12,990 nucleotides of DNA, from the NCBI GenBank assembly GCA_029239575.1, contig JARBUP010000053.1, positions 1 to 12,990 on the forward strand, read 5' to 3'. The stretch comes from Bacillota bacterium. GTDB lineage: Bacteria > Bacillota > Clostridia > Tissierellales > Sedimentibacteraceae. Numbering within the stretch: position 1 is the first letter of the stretch; the number at the start of each line of letters is the position of its first letter. The position numbers and the translations under genes are program-made. This document shows, piece by piece, positions 1-6,233 of the stretch. The notes beneath the pieces are model-generated. The model did not search any database. It had not been told where the DNA came from and was given only the letters and a program-made list of their open reading frames with translations.

Positions 1-770
1 ATTTTTGCAATATCCGTAGTACTGTAAAATAATGAAATATCAATAGGCAATTCATCCATGGAATTTATTAAAAGAGCATCTTTAGCTATAAAATCAAATC
101 CGCCTTCAACTGCATGAATACTAGTAACACCTTTTTTTAAAATACTATTTATTAGGTTTTGAATTAATCTAATTTTATCTTGTGTTTGATATGTCTTAAG
201 TATTTTTTTACGTAATAAAGCATTTGCCATTCCATTAAATATACCGCTTGGATTACCTTGTTCATCTTTTTCAACTCCATCAATTGTAAGAGGAGTTTTT
301 AAAATATTAATAGCTTTTGTATTTAATATACTATTATGAAAATCCCTACTATTAATCATTATAGCGTATTCCTTGGATATATTATCAAGATTCCTTCTAT
401 TTGGCCATTTTTCTTCCATTAAATCTGAAATTTCTAAGCCATAGCAATATATTAATTTATTTTGAGGGTATTTTGATATCCAGTTTTTTAGTCTTTTTTC
501 TATTTCATAATGGTTTTTAACCCCATTTAAGTCGAGATTTTCTGCATGTAAAGCAGTTTGGATAAAATGAACATGGCTATCATAAAAACCAGGTAAAACT
601 GTTTTTTCATTTAAATCAACAATATTTATACAGTTATTTTTATACTCATCTTCAACTTTACCAAAGCCAGCATCTACTATAACATTTCCCTTTATTAGTA
701 TCCAATTGTAATTGTTATTTTCATTAAACCTTACAATATTTCCATTAAATAATAGTAAATCGTATTCCAA
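1..770 (-). CDS. YtcJ-like amidohydrolase (amidohydrolase family 3), N-terminal part, cut by window edge
   Basis: Reading the minus strand from a TTG at 770-768 gives an uninterrupted 256-codon frame that leaves the window at position 1. The TTG is preceded by AAGGAGG (781-787) with a 10-nt spacer, which decides the start; no ATG is as well placed. Visible features are an N-terminal beta-strand segment (residues about 3-58), then LPGFYDSHVHF with the HxH metal ligands at His66 and His68, an SRDFHNSILN block, and a GVTSIHAVEG block. These are typical of the YtcJ/AepA-type metal-dependent hydrolases. The family hydrolyses amide or related C-N bonds, but substrates are mostly unknown and cannot be read from this part. 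Full members run to about 530 residues, so about half is missing. No signal peptide is seen, so it is presumably cytosolic. It lies downstream of the PPIase gene behind a terminator, so it is probably transcribed separately. Confidence 0.88.
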   Translation of the reverse strand, partial: MEYDLLLFNGNIVRFNENNNYNWILIKGNVIVDAGFGKVEDEYKNNCINIVDLNEKTVLPGFYDSHVHFIQTALHAENLDLNGVKNHYEIEKRLKNWISKYPQNKLIYCYGLEISDLMEEKWPNRRNLDNISKEYAIMINSRDFHNSILNTKAINILKTPLTIDGVEKDEQGNPSGIFNGMANALLRKKILKTYQTQDKIRLIQNLINSILKKGVTSIHAVEGGFDFIAKDALLINSMDELPIDISLFYSTTDIAK

Positions 771-817
771 TTCTAAAATACCTCCTTAACCGTTGTTACT
801 TATAACATAATTATCAA

Positions 818-843
818 AATAAAGTCCCCTTAGGGACTTTATT
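818..843 (-). terminator. Intrinsic terminator of the PPIase gene
   Basis: A perfect 11-bp stem (818-828 AATAAAGTCCC with 833-843 GGGACTTTATT) closes a 4-nt loop two bases beyond the TAA stop of the PPIase gene. Read on the minus strand it is followed by ATTTTGATAATT, a moderate U-rich tail. The stem is nearly symmetrical, but no plus-strand gene ends here, so the minus-strand reading is preferred. Confidence 0.8.
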
Positions 844-844
844 A

Positions 845-1585
845 TTATTTATATTCTACCATATATCTGTTTCTAAGTTCTACGTTTTTGTTTTTATATG
901 CTTCTTCTTGTTTTAAGTTAATAACTTCTCTTTTAATTTGATCTTTAACTTCTTCCAATGAAGAATTTCTTTCAGAAATTACATCTGTAACTTTAATTAT
1001 ATGATATCCGAATTGAGTTTTAACAGGTTCGCTAATTTCTCCCTTTTTCATTGAAAATACTTTTTCGTCAAATTCTTGAACCATTTGTCCTCTTCCAAAT
1101 TGACCAAGATCTCCACCTTGAGCTTTTGAAGGGCATGAAGAATTTTGTTTTGCAGCTTCTTCAAAAGATAATCCATCAGTAATATCTTCTAAAATTTCAT
1201 TTGCTTTTTCTTCTGAATCAACAAGAATATGGCTTGCTTTTACAGATTCTTCAGTTTTGAATTTAGAAATATTATTTTCATAATACTCTTTTAATTCCTC
1301 ATCAGTAACTTGAATGTTGTTCATAACTTTGCTTAAAGCATATTGTTGAAGCATTGATTTTTTCATATTATTGAAAACTTGCAAGAAATCTTCTTGCTTA
1401 TCAAAATCATTTTCTATAGCTTCTGAATACAATAATTCATGCATTACAAGCTCTTCGATTAACTTTTTTCTTCCTTCTTCGCCTTGAAAATATGCTGCAT
1501 TTTGTCCTAAATTATTTAAAAGTTGAGTTAAATCTGATTCTTTTACTTCTCTTCTATCCACAATAGCTAATACTTTATTTTCCAT
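845..1585 (-). CDS. Cytoplasmic parvulin-type peptidyl-prolyl cis/trans isomerase (PpiC domain)
   Basis: A 246-residue protein. Residues about 1-105 are a helical, charged SurA/trigger-factor-like chaperone region. Residues about 112-202 form a PpiC/parvulin domain recognised by VKASHILV (His119), the block GGDLGQFGRGQMVQEF (157-172) and QFGYHIIKV with His195. A helical tail of about 45 residues follows. Parvulins catalyse isomerisation of Xaa-Pro bonds and assist folding. Unlike PrsA of Gram-positive bacteria, there is no signal peptide or lipobox: the N-terminus MENKVLAIVDRREV is polar, so this is a cytosolic enzyme. The start is the ATG at 1585, with AAGGAGT (1596-1602) 10 nt upstream. It is probably monocistronic, with a 0.2-kb gap upstream and a terminator directly after the stop. 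Confidence 0.9.
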   Translation of the reverse strand: MENKVLAIVDRREVKESDLTQLLNNLGQNAAYFQGEEGRKKLIEELVMHELLYSEAIENDFDKQEDFLQVFNNMKKSMLQQYALSKVMNNIQVTDEELKEYYENNISKFKTEESVKASHILVDSEEKANEILEDITDGLSFEEAAKQNSSCPSKAQGGDLGQFGRGQMVQEFDEKVFSMKKGEISEPVKTQFGYHIIKVTDVISERNSSLEEVKDQIKREVINLKQEEAYKNKNVELRNRYMVEYK

Positions 1586-1633
1586 TTTATTATGTACTCC
1601 TTAATTATTTATTTTTAAAGACAACCGCCTGAT

Positions 1634-1704
1634 AACGTCTAATAATCTCATTATTTCAACAATTTAAAGATCCTTCACTAACGTTCAGGATGACAATAGA
1701 CGTT
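1634..1704. repeat. Inverted-repeat intergenic element with the TTGTCATCCTGA...GAAGGATCT motif
   Basis: In the spacer between HPr and the PPIase, AACGTCTA (1634-1641) is matched by its exact complement TAGACGTT (1697-1704). Inside lies AGATCCTTCACTAACGTT CAGGATGACA in two halves (1668-1695), itself bounded by ATCCT (1670-1674) and AGGAT (1687-1691). On the minus strand this reads as TTGTCATCCTGAACG then TTAGTGAAGGATCT. From general knowledge, TGTCATYCTGA-GAAGRATCT-type strings occur as short non-coding intergenic repeats in many unrelated bacteria. Whether copies exist elsewhere in this genome cannot be seen here. No ORF of note lies within it. Confidence 0.5.
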
Positions 1705-1742
1705 TTCAATGGTCTCTATCTTCCGTGATTGGACATTAAACA

Positions 1743-1760
1743 GGAGGGTTTATACCCTCC
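1743..1760 (-). terminator. Hairpin after the HPr gene, probable terminator of the Nudix-whiA-HPr operon
   Basis: GGAGGGT (1743-1749) and ACCCTCC (1754-1760) form a perfect 7-bp GC-rich stem with a 4-nt loop, 26 nt downstream of the HPr stop. The following minus-strand bases (TGTTTAAT) are only weakly U-rich. It could be an inefficient terminator or a 3'-end stabilising hairpin. Confidence 0.5.
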
Positions 1761-1786
1761 CGCATTAATAATTAAATATTTAATTT

Positions 1787-2053
1787 TTATTCTTCTTCAT
1801 CCATAGATTCTAAAAGTGCTGCTAATTCTGTTATGCATTTATCTTCATCAGAACCTTTTGTAAGGATTATTAATTCATCGTCTTTCATAGCTCCAAGTGC
1901 CATTATGCTTATTATGCTTTTACCATTAGCTTCTTGAATACCTTTTTTAATAATAATCTCACTGTCAAAATTTCTTGCTTTTTTAACAAATATAGCTGCT
2001 GGTCTTGCGTGCAATCCTATTCTGTTTTTTAATAAAACTTTTTGTGATCTCAT
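1787..2053 (-). CDS. ptsH: HPr family phosphocarrier protein
   Basis: An 88-residue HPr, the small phosphocarrier of the sugar phosphotransferase system that passes phosphate from enzyme I to EIIA domains. GLHARPA places the catalytic His at residue 15. NGKSIISIMALG places the HPr-kinase target Ser exactly at residue 46. Both canonical sites are therefore present, unlike Bacillus Crh, which has lost His15. It can in principle act in PTS transport and as the CcpA co-regulator. The start used here is the ATG at 2053. A GTG at 2062 would give 91 residues, but the ATG has AGAGG 8 nt upstream and restores canonical numbering. The stop of whiA lies one base before this ATG, so the two are probably translationally coupled, as in the conserved whiA-HPr/crh pairing of Firmicutes. 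Confidence 0.92.
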   Translation of the reverse strand: MRSQKVLLKNRIGLHARPAAIFVKKARNFDSEIIIKKGIQEANGKSIISIMALGAMKDDELIILTKGSDEDKCITELAALLESMDEEE

Positions 2054-2054
2054 T

Positions 2055-3020
2055 TCACACACCTCTTTTCTCTTGTTCTAATAATTCTTCGGCTATTTTT
2101 TCTATTTTCTTTAATCTATGATTCACACCTGATTTACCAAGGGGTGGTTTTAACAATTCGCCAAGTTCTTTTAAACTTGCATTACTATGTTTAAGTCTTA
2201 AATATGCAAGTTCCCTTAAGTTTTCAGGAAGTTTATCTACAGCTTTATGCCTTTTCAAAACTTTTATAAGTTTAATCTGCCTCATAGAAGTATCTACTAT
2301 TTTGTCAAGATTGGCAGTTTCGCAATTTATTACTCTATTAATTCTATTTCTTGTTTCTTTAACAACCCTAACATTTTCGAATTCTAATAATGCATTGTGG
2401 GCACCCATAACATTCATTAAATCAGAAATTTGTTCGCTTTCTTTTATATAAGTTACATAATAATTTTTTCTAAAAATCATTTTAGCATTTAAATCATAAG
2501 CTGTCATTATTTCACAAAGTCCTAAACCATGCTGTTCATGGTTGTTAACAAATTCTGCATGATATGATTTTTCAGGATCCGATATAGAACCACATCCCAT
2601 AAAAGAGCCTTTTATATATGCTCTTTTGCAGCAATCACGCTTAACAAGTTCAGCTGGTACTGCAAAATCAAAGTTCATAAAATTTATTTCTTCATCCTTT
2701 TTAATAAGCATTGTATCTTGAAGAAATAGCTTTACTTTGTCATCTTCTATTGTAATGATATAATTATTATGCTTCTTGAGTCTATTGCTTTTTTTAACTG
2801 TAACTTCTGTTTGCATATTATAAAGTGTTTTTAACACCTTAAAAATACGCCTCGCAACTGCTGCATTTTCTGTTGAAAGTTCAATTTCTAATTTATTAAA
2901 CCCTTTAAAACTTATGTACCCAGTTGTTCTGACTAAAGCAGATATTTCAGCTTTTAAACAACATGATTTACCTATTTCTGTCCTGGATAATTCCTGTTTT
3001 ATTTTTGAAGAAAAAGTCAT
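2055..3020 (-). CDS. whiA: DNA-binding protein WhiA
   Basis: A 321-residue WhiA, a conserved Gram-positive DNA-binding protein linked to sporulation in actinomycetes and to cell division and chromosome segregation in Bacillus. The N-terminal part has a LAGLIDADG-endonuclease-like fold without nuclease function. Its typical signature is CCKRAYIKGSFMGCGSI (about residues 130-146), here with extra Cys residues. The C-terminus (about 270-312) carries the WhiA helix-turn-helix with ASLKELGELL and GKSGVNHRLKK. The start is the ATG at 3020 (MTFSSKIKQEL), preceded by AGGTGAGG with short spacing. The frame stays open upstream to 3104, but that extension overlaps the Nudix gene and lacks a ribosome site. 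It starts 10 bp after the Nudix stop and ends one base before HPr, so the three genes form one operon. The usual rapZ and yvcK genes are not present between Nudix and whiA. Confidence 0.96.
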   Translation of the reverse strand: MTFSSKIKQELSRTEIGKSCCLKAEISALVRTTGYISFKGFNKLEIELSTENAAVARRIFKVLKTLYNMQTEVTVKKSNRLKKHNNYIITIEDDKVKLFLQDTMLIKKDEEINFMNFDFAVPAELVKRDCCKRAYIKGSFMGCGSISDPEKSYHAEFVNNHEQHGLGLCEIMTAYDLNAKMIFRKNYYVTYIKESEQISDLMNVMGAHNALLEFENVRVVKETRNRINRVINCETANLDKIVDTSMRQIKLIKVLKRHKAVDKLPENLRELAYLRLKHSNASLKELGELLKPPLGKSGVNHRLKKIEKIAEELLEQEKRGV

Positions 3021-3030
3021 ATCCTCACCT

Positions 3031-3453
3031 TTATTTATAACAATGAAATTTAATATCGTCAATAGCTTTTTTGATAATTTTCCTTTCATCATCATAACGA
3101 GCAATTTTTAATGATCTTTCGAAAGGAAGAAATTTTGCTTCCTTAAAGCCTTCATTTTTTTGAGCAGTACAGTTCATATTGCGAGCCATCATTAAATACC
3201 AATATACTTCTTTGTTAACTTTAATTTTTTCTTTGTAACTTGTTCTGTTAAACTCATAATATATTTTGCCAAGATATTTTATAACATTTACTTTTGCTTT
3301 ACTTTCTTCATATACTTCACGTATAGCAGCATCTTTGATTGTTTCATCTTGTTCAACTCTGCCTTTTGGAAGAACCCAATCACCGTTAAATTTTCTTAAC
3401 ATCAGAATATTGTTCTTGAAAAAAACAATGCCTCCTGCACTAACCTCATCCAT
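3031..3453 (-). CDS. Nudix hydrolase (YvcI-like position)
   Basis: A 140-residue single-domain Nudix protein. The Nudix box begins at Gly31 and reads GRVEQDETIKDAAIREVYEE (31-50), giving G-x5-E-x7-RE-V-x-EE with the metal-binding glutamates at 46, 49 and 50. The usual Gly two places after EE is Lys52 (EESKA), a departure from the consensus. The family hydrolyses nucleoside diphosphates linked to another moiety; the substrate here is unknown. The ATG at 3453 is preferred, with GGTGAGG (3462-3468) 8 nt upstream. The GTG at 3459 would sit only 2 nt from that ribosome site. It is the first gene of the Nudix-whiA-HPr operon, matching the place of Bacillus yvcI ahead of yvcJ-yvcK-whiA-crh. A promoter and palindrome lie just upstream. 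Confidence 0.9.
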   Translation of the reverse strand: MDEVSAGGIVFFKNNILMLRKFNGDWVLPKGRVEQDETIKDAAIREVYEESKAKVNVIKYLGKIYYEFNRTSYKEKIKVNKEVYWYLMMARNMNCTAQKNEGFKEAKFLPFERSLKIARYDDERKIIKKAIDDIKFHCYK

Positions 3454-3490
3454 TATCACTGCCTCACCGCATTAATATCGTAAACGCAAT

Positions 3491-3520
3491 ATTATAAAAG
3501 TAAACCTGTATACAGTTTAC
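3491..3520 (-). promoter_or_regulatory. Promoter -10 with overlapping palindromic operator upstream of the Nudix-whiA-HPr operon
   Basis: On the minus strand a perfect TATAAT (3496-3491) lies 38 nt upstream of the Nudix ATG. The region where a -35 box belongs is occupied by an inverted repeat, GTAAAC-CTGTATACAG-TTTAC (3500-3520). Its core CTGTATACAG is a perfect 10-bp palindrome, flanked by GTAAA and TTTAC with a one-base offset. No good -35 hexamer is seen at 16-18 nt; the nearest is TTGTAA at 20 nt. This suggests a regulator-binding site (repressor or activator) for the operon. The TGTATACA core resembles some GntR-type operators, but the regulator is not identified. Confidence 0.5.
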
Positions 3521-3601
3521 AATAAAAACAAACAGAATTCAATATATTTAAATTAAAATTTACATTTGGAATTTTTATAACAAGTATATCACAATATTTA
3601 T

Positions 3602-4744
3602 TTATTTTTCAGGCCTTTTACCAAAATATTGATAATAATCTACTTTAACATTACCGTTAAAGAGTTTTCTTTTCTTATCTGCCTTTATACCAAATTCTTT
3701 TTCAAATGTTTCAATTGCTGTTATTATATATTTTGACCATGTTGCATCTTTTCCAAAGACATCACCTAATTTTTTGTGAAGTTTTGCAATATCTTCACTT
3801 TCACCAATACGTTCACCATATGGCGGGTTTGTTATTAAAATGCCGTATTCACACATTGGTTTTTGTATAGTCATAACATCTTTTACAAAAAACTCAATGC
3901 AGTCATCAACACCAGCTTCAATTGCATTTTCCTGAGCAATTTTTATTGCTTTTTCGCTTACATCAGAGGCGTAAATTTTTATTTCAGAATCCAAATCTAT
4001 TTTTTTTCTTGCTTCTATTTTAGCTTCTTTCCAATATTCTTCTTTAACTTTTGACCACTGCATGGATGCAAATTTTCTATTTAATCCAGGAGCAATGTTT
4101 CTTCCAATTAAAGCAGCTTCTATTGCAATTGTACCAGAACCGCACATAGGGTCATATAAAATTCTGTCCTTTTTCCAATAACTTAACATAACAAGAGCTG
4201 CTGCCATTGTTTCTTTTAAAGGTGCTATAGTAGAATTTTCTCTATATCCTCTTTTAAACAGTCCTTCCCTTGCACCTGTTGTATCAATTGAAACAGTTGC
4301 TATATCTTTGTGAATTGATATTAAAACTGTGTACTCAGGACCTGTTTCTGGCATCCATTCAACATCATAATGCTCACAAAGTTTTTTAGATATAGCTTTT
4401 TTAACTAATGCTTGGCAGTCAGGAGTTGAATAAAGTTTTGATTTTACAGATTTACCTTTAACAGTAAATATACCATCTTTTGAAATCCAATCTTCCCATG
4501 GAAGTTCATATGTTTTATCAAACAATTCCTCAAAACTTAATGCTTCAAATTGTCCCATAACAAGCATAACTCTATCCGCACATCTTAAATTAATATTTGC
4601 TTTTGGAATATCTTCAACATCTCCATCAAAATACATCCAACCATTATCAGTATTAACATTTTCATAACCTAAATCATTTAATTCTCTTTTAACTATAGCT
4701 TCCAATCCAAATGAACTAATTGCAGCTAATTTTATATTTCCCAT
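3602..4744 (-). CDS. THUMP-domain class I SAM-dependent rRNA methyltransferase (RlmL/YpsC family)
   Basis: A 380-residue protein with a ferredoxin-like plus THUMP RNA-binding region (about 1-155) and a Rossmann methyltransferase domain (about 165-378). SAM motif I is DPMCGSGTIAIEAA (198-211), and the catalytic motif is TNPPYGER (305-312), the N-P-P-Y signature of amino-group methylation. The order and length match Bacillus YpsC and the N-terminal half of E. coli RlmKL, which makes m2G in 23S rRNA. The exact target nucleotide here is inferred from the family, not shown. The start is the ATG at 4744, with AAAGGA about 6 nt upstream. It follows the sigma-54 activator by 29 bp, so the two are probably co-transcribed. 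No convincing hairpin terminator is visible between its stop and the Nudix promoter. Confidence 0.93.
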   Translation of the reverse strand: MGNIKLAAISSFGLEAIVKRELNDLGYENVNTDNGWMYFDGDVEDIPKANINLRCADRVMLVMGQFEALSFEELFDKTYELPWEDWISKDGIFTVKGKSVKSKLYSTPDCQALVKKAISKKLCEHYDVEWMPETGPEYTVLISIHKDIATVSIDTTGAREGLFKRGYRENSTIAPLKETMAAALVMLSYWKKDRILYDPMCGSGTIAIEAALIGRNIAPGLNRKFASMQWSKVKEEYWKEAKIEARKKIDLDSEIKIYASDVSEKAIKIAQENAIEAGVDDCIEFFVKDVMTIQKPMCEYGILITNPPYGERIGESEDIAKLHKKLGDVFGKDATWSKYIITAIETFEKEFGIKADKKRKLFNGNVKVDYYQYFGKRPEK

Positions 4745-4760
4745 ATTGTTCCTTTCTTAT

Positions 4761-4784
4761 TTGTTGAATAAATTTATTCGACAA
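4761..4784. repeat. Near-perfect 24-bp palindrome overlapping the stop of the sigma-54 activator
   Basis: TTGTTGAATAAA and TTTATTCGACAA face each other with no loop. The inner 14 bases GAATAAATTTATTC (4766-4779) are perfect, and the only imperfection is one T/G position. It contains the TAA stop (4774-4776) and ends about 17 nt before the methyltransferase start. It is too AT-rich for a strong terminator and has no U-tract. It could be a weak RNA hairpin or a dimeric DNA-binding site. Confidence 0.4.
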
Positions 4785-6198
4785 TTCCGTACTTTTCCAT
4801 TTTATAATATAGAGTGGCTCTTGGTATTTTTAATGTTTTAGCAGCCTCAGATTTATTGAATTTTGTATTTTTCAGAGTTTGTATTATTATGTTTTTTTCT
4901 ACATTTTCCAAATAATGATCCAAACCTTGTTGTAGATCATTACGTTCTGATAAATCGATAAAATTACAATCCACACCTTGATTAATTATTTCTATTTCTT
5001 GCATGTAGGTAGGTAAAAATGACTTTTCTATTTTACCTTTACTGCTTTGATGAGCCATTATTGCACAACGCTGAATAACATTTTTGAGTTCTCTTACATT
5101 GCCTTCCCAGCTGTACGCAGAAAATATATCAAGTATATCTTTTGGAATTTCTATTATATTTATTCCCTGTTCCATGCAAAAAAGCTGTAAAAAATTATTA
5201 GCAAGAAGTACTATATCATGCTTTCTTTCTCTTAAAGGAGGTATATTTATTTGAAAAACATCTAATCTGTAATATAAATCTTTTCTAAATTTATCTTCCT
5301 TAATTAACTCGCGGATATCTTTATTAGTAGCAGAAACTATCCTTGTATCTATTTTTTGGGGTTTATTTCCGCCAATTCTTGTAACTTCACCATCTTCTAA
5401 AATTCTCAGTAACTTTGGCTGAAGTTCCATGGGCATATCACCTATTTCATCAAGAAATAATGTTCCACCCTCAGCTTCTTCTATTTTTCCCATTTTACCT
5501 GAGCTTTTTGCTCCTGTAAATGCTCCAGCTTCATATCCAAACATTTCGCTTTCAAACAAATCCTTTGGAATTGAGCTACAATTAATTGGAATAAATTTGC
5601 CACTTCTTCCACTTTCATAATGAATAGCTTTTGCAAAAAGTTCTTTACCTGTACCACTTTCTCCTCTTAAAAGAATATTTAATGGAGATTTAGATATATT
5701 TTTACATAGATTTATTACTGAAATAAAATTTGCATTATTACTAATTATTTTAGAAAAATAAGATTCTCCTATTGAAAAAATTTTAGAATATTGCTTTTCT
5801 AATTGTAAAAGACTTGATTGTGTTTTATTTAATAAATCGCTTAATTTTACAATTTCAGTTATATCCCTATCCCTAGCAAGAGCACCTATTATATTACCAT
5901 TGTTATCTTTAAGTGGAACAGCACTTAAAACTACGTAACTATTTTCCCTAGGGCTTGAGTATATATTGTCATAGGAATTTCCTTGTTGTAGTACTTTTGG
6001 TAATATTGCACCGGGGAAAAAGTCAACAACACTTTTACCTAAAATTTCACTTCTTTTTACTCTGTAATATTCTTCAGCTGTTGAATTAAAAAATATTACA
6101 TTTCCATTTTTATCTACAACAGTGATGGTATCCGGGATATTATCCAATATATATTCAAATAATTCTCTATCATGTGAATCAAAAATGTATTCTATCAT
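4774..6198 (-). CDS. Sigma-54-dependent transcriptional activator (PAS-AAA+-Fis HTH)
   Basis: A 474-residue bacterial enhancer-binding protein. An N-terminal PAS domain (about 10-118, ending in ARDRDITE) would sense a ligand or redox cue. A coiled linker (about 118-150) follows. The AAA+ domain (about 150-385) has Walker A GESGTGKE (179-186), the sigma-54-contacting loop GAFTGA (225-230), Walker B GGTLFLDEIGD (244-254), and the arginine-finger region FRKDLYYRL (304-312). A Fis-type helix-turn-helix (about 432-472, NKSEAAKTLKIPRATLYYK) binds enhancer DNA. The protein hydrolyses ATP to open sigma-54 promoters. All key residues are intact, so it should be active. Its targets are unknown: no convincing -24/-12 promoter was recognised in the window. 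The start is the ATG at 6198, with GGCGGGAA upstream. It is 35 bp after the methyltransferase gene and probably in the same transcript. Confidence 0.95.
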   Translation of the reverse strand: MIEYIFDSHDRELFEYILDNIPDTITVVDKNGNVIFFNSTAEEYYRVKRSEILGKSVVDFFPGAILPKVLQQGNSYDNIYSSPRENSYVVLSAVPLKDNNGNIIGALARDRDITEIVKLSDLLNKTQSSLLQLEKQYSKIFSIGESYFSKIISNNANFISVINLCKNISKSPLNILLRGESGTGKELFAKAIHYESGRSGKFIPINCSSIPKDLFESEMFGYEAGAFTGAKSSGKMGKIEEAEGGTLFLDEIGDMPMELQPKLLRILEDGEVTRIGGNKPQKIDTRIVSATNKDIRELIKEDKFRKDLYYRLDVFQINIPPLRERKHDIVLLANNFLQLFCMEQGINIIEIPKDILDIFSAYSWEGNVRELKNVIQRCAIMAHQSSKGKIEKSFLPTYMQEIEIINQGVDCNFIDLSERNDLQQGLDHYLENVEKNIIIQTLKNTKFNKSEAAKTLKIPRATLYYKMEKYGIVE

Positions 6199-6233
6199 AA
6201 TTCCCGCCTGTTACATTAGCTAATTTTCTGCGT

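Noticed and set aside
2054..2062. GTG start giving a 91-residue HPr
   Set aside because: It would overlap the end of whiA and sit too close to the ribosome site. The ATG at 2053 has proper spacing and places His15 and Ser46 at canonical numbers.
3021..3104. 28-residue N-terminal extension of WhiA
   Set aside because: It overlaps the Nudix gene, has no ribosome site, and exceeds the usual WhiA length. MTFSSKIKQEL at 3020 with AGGTGAGG is the family's normal N-terminus.
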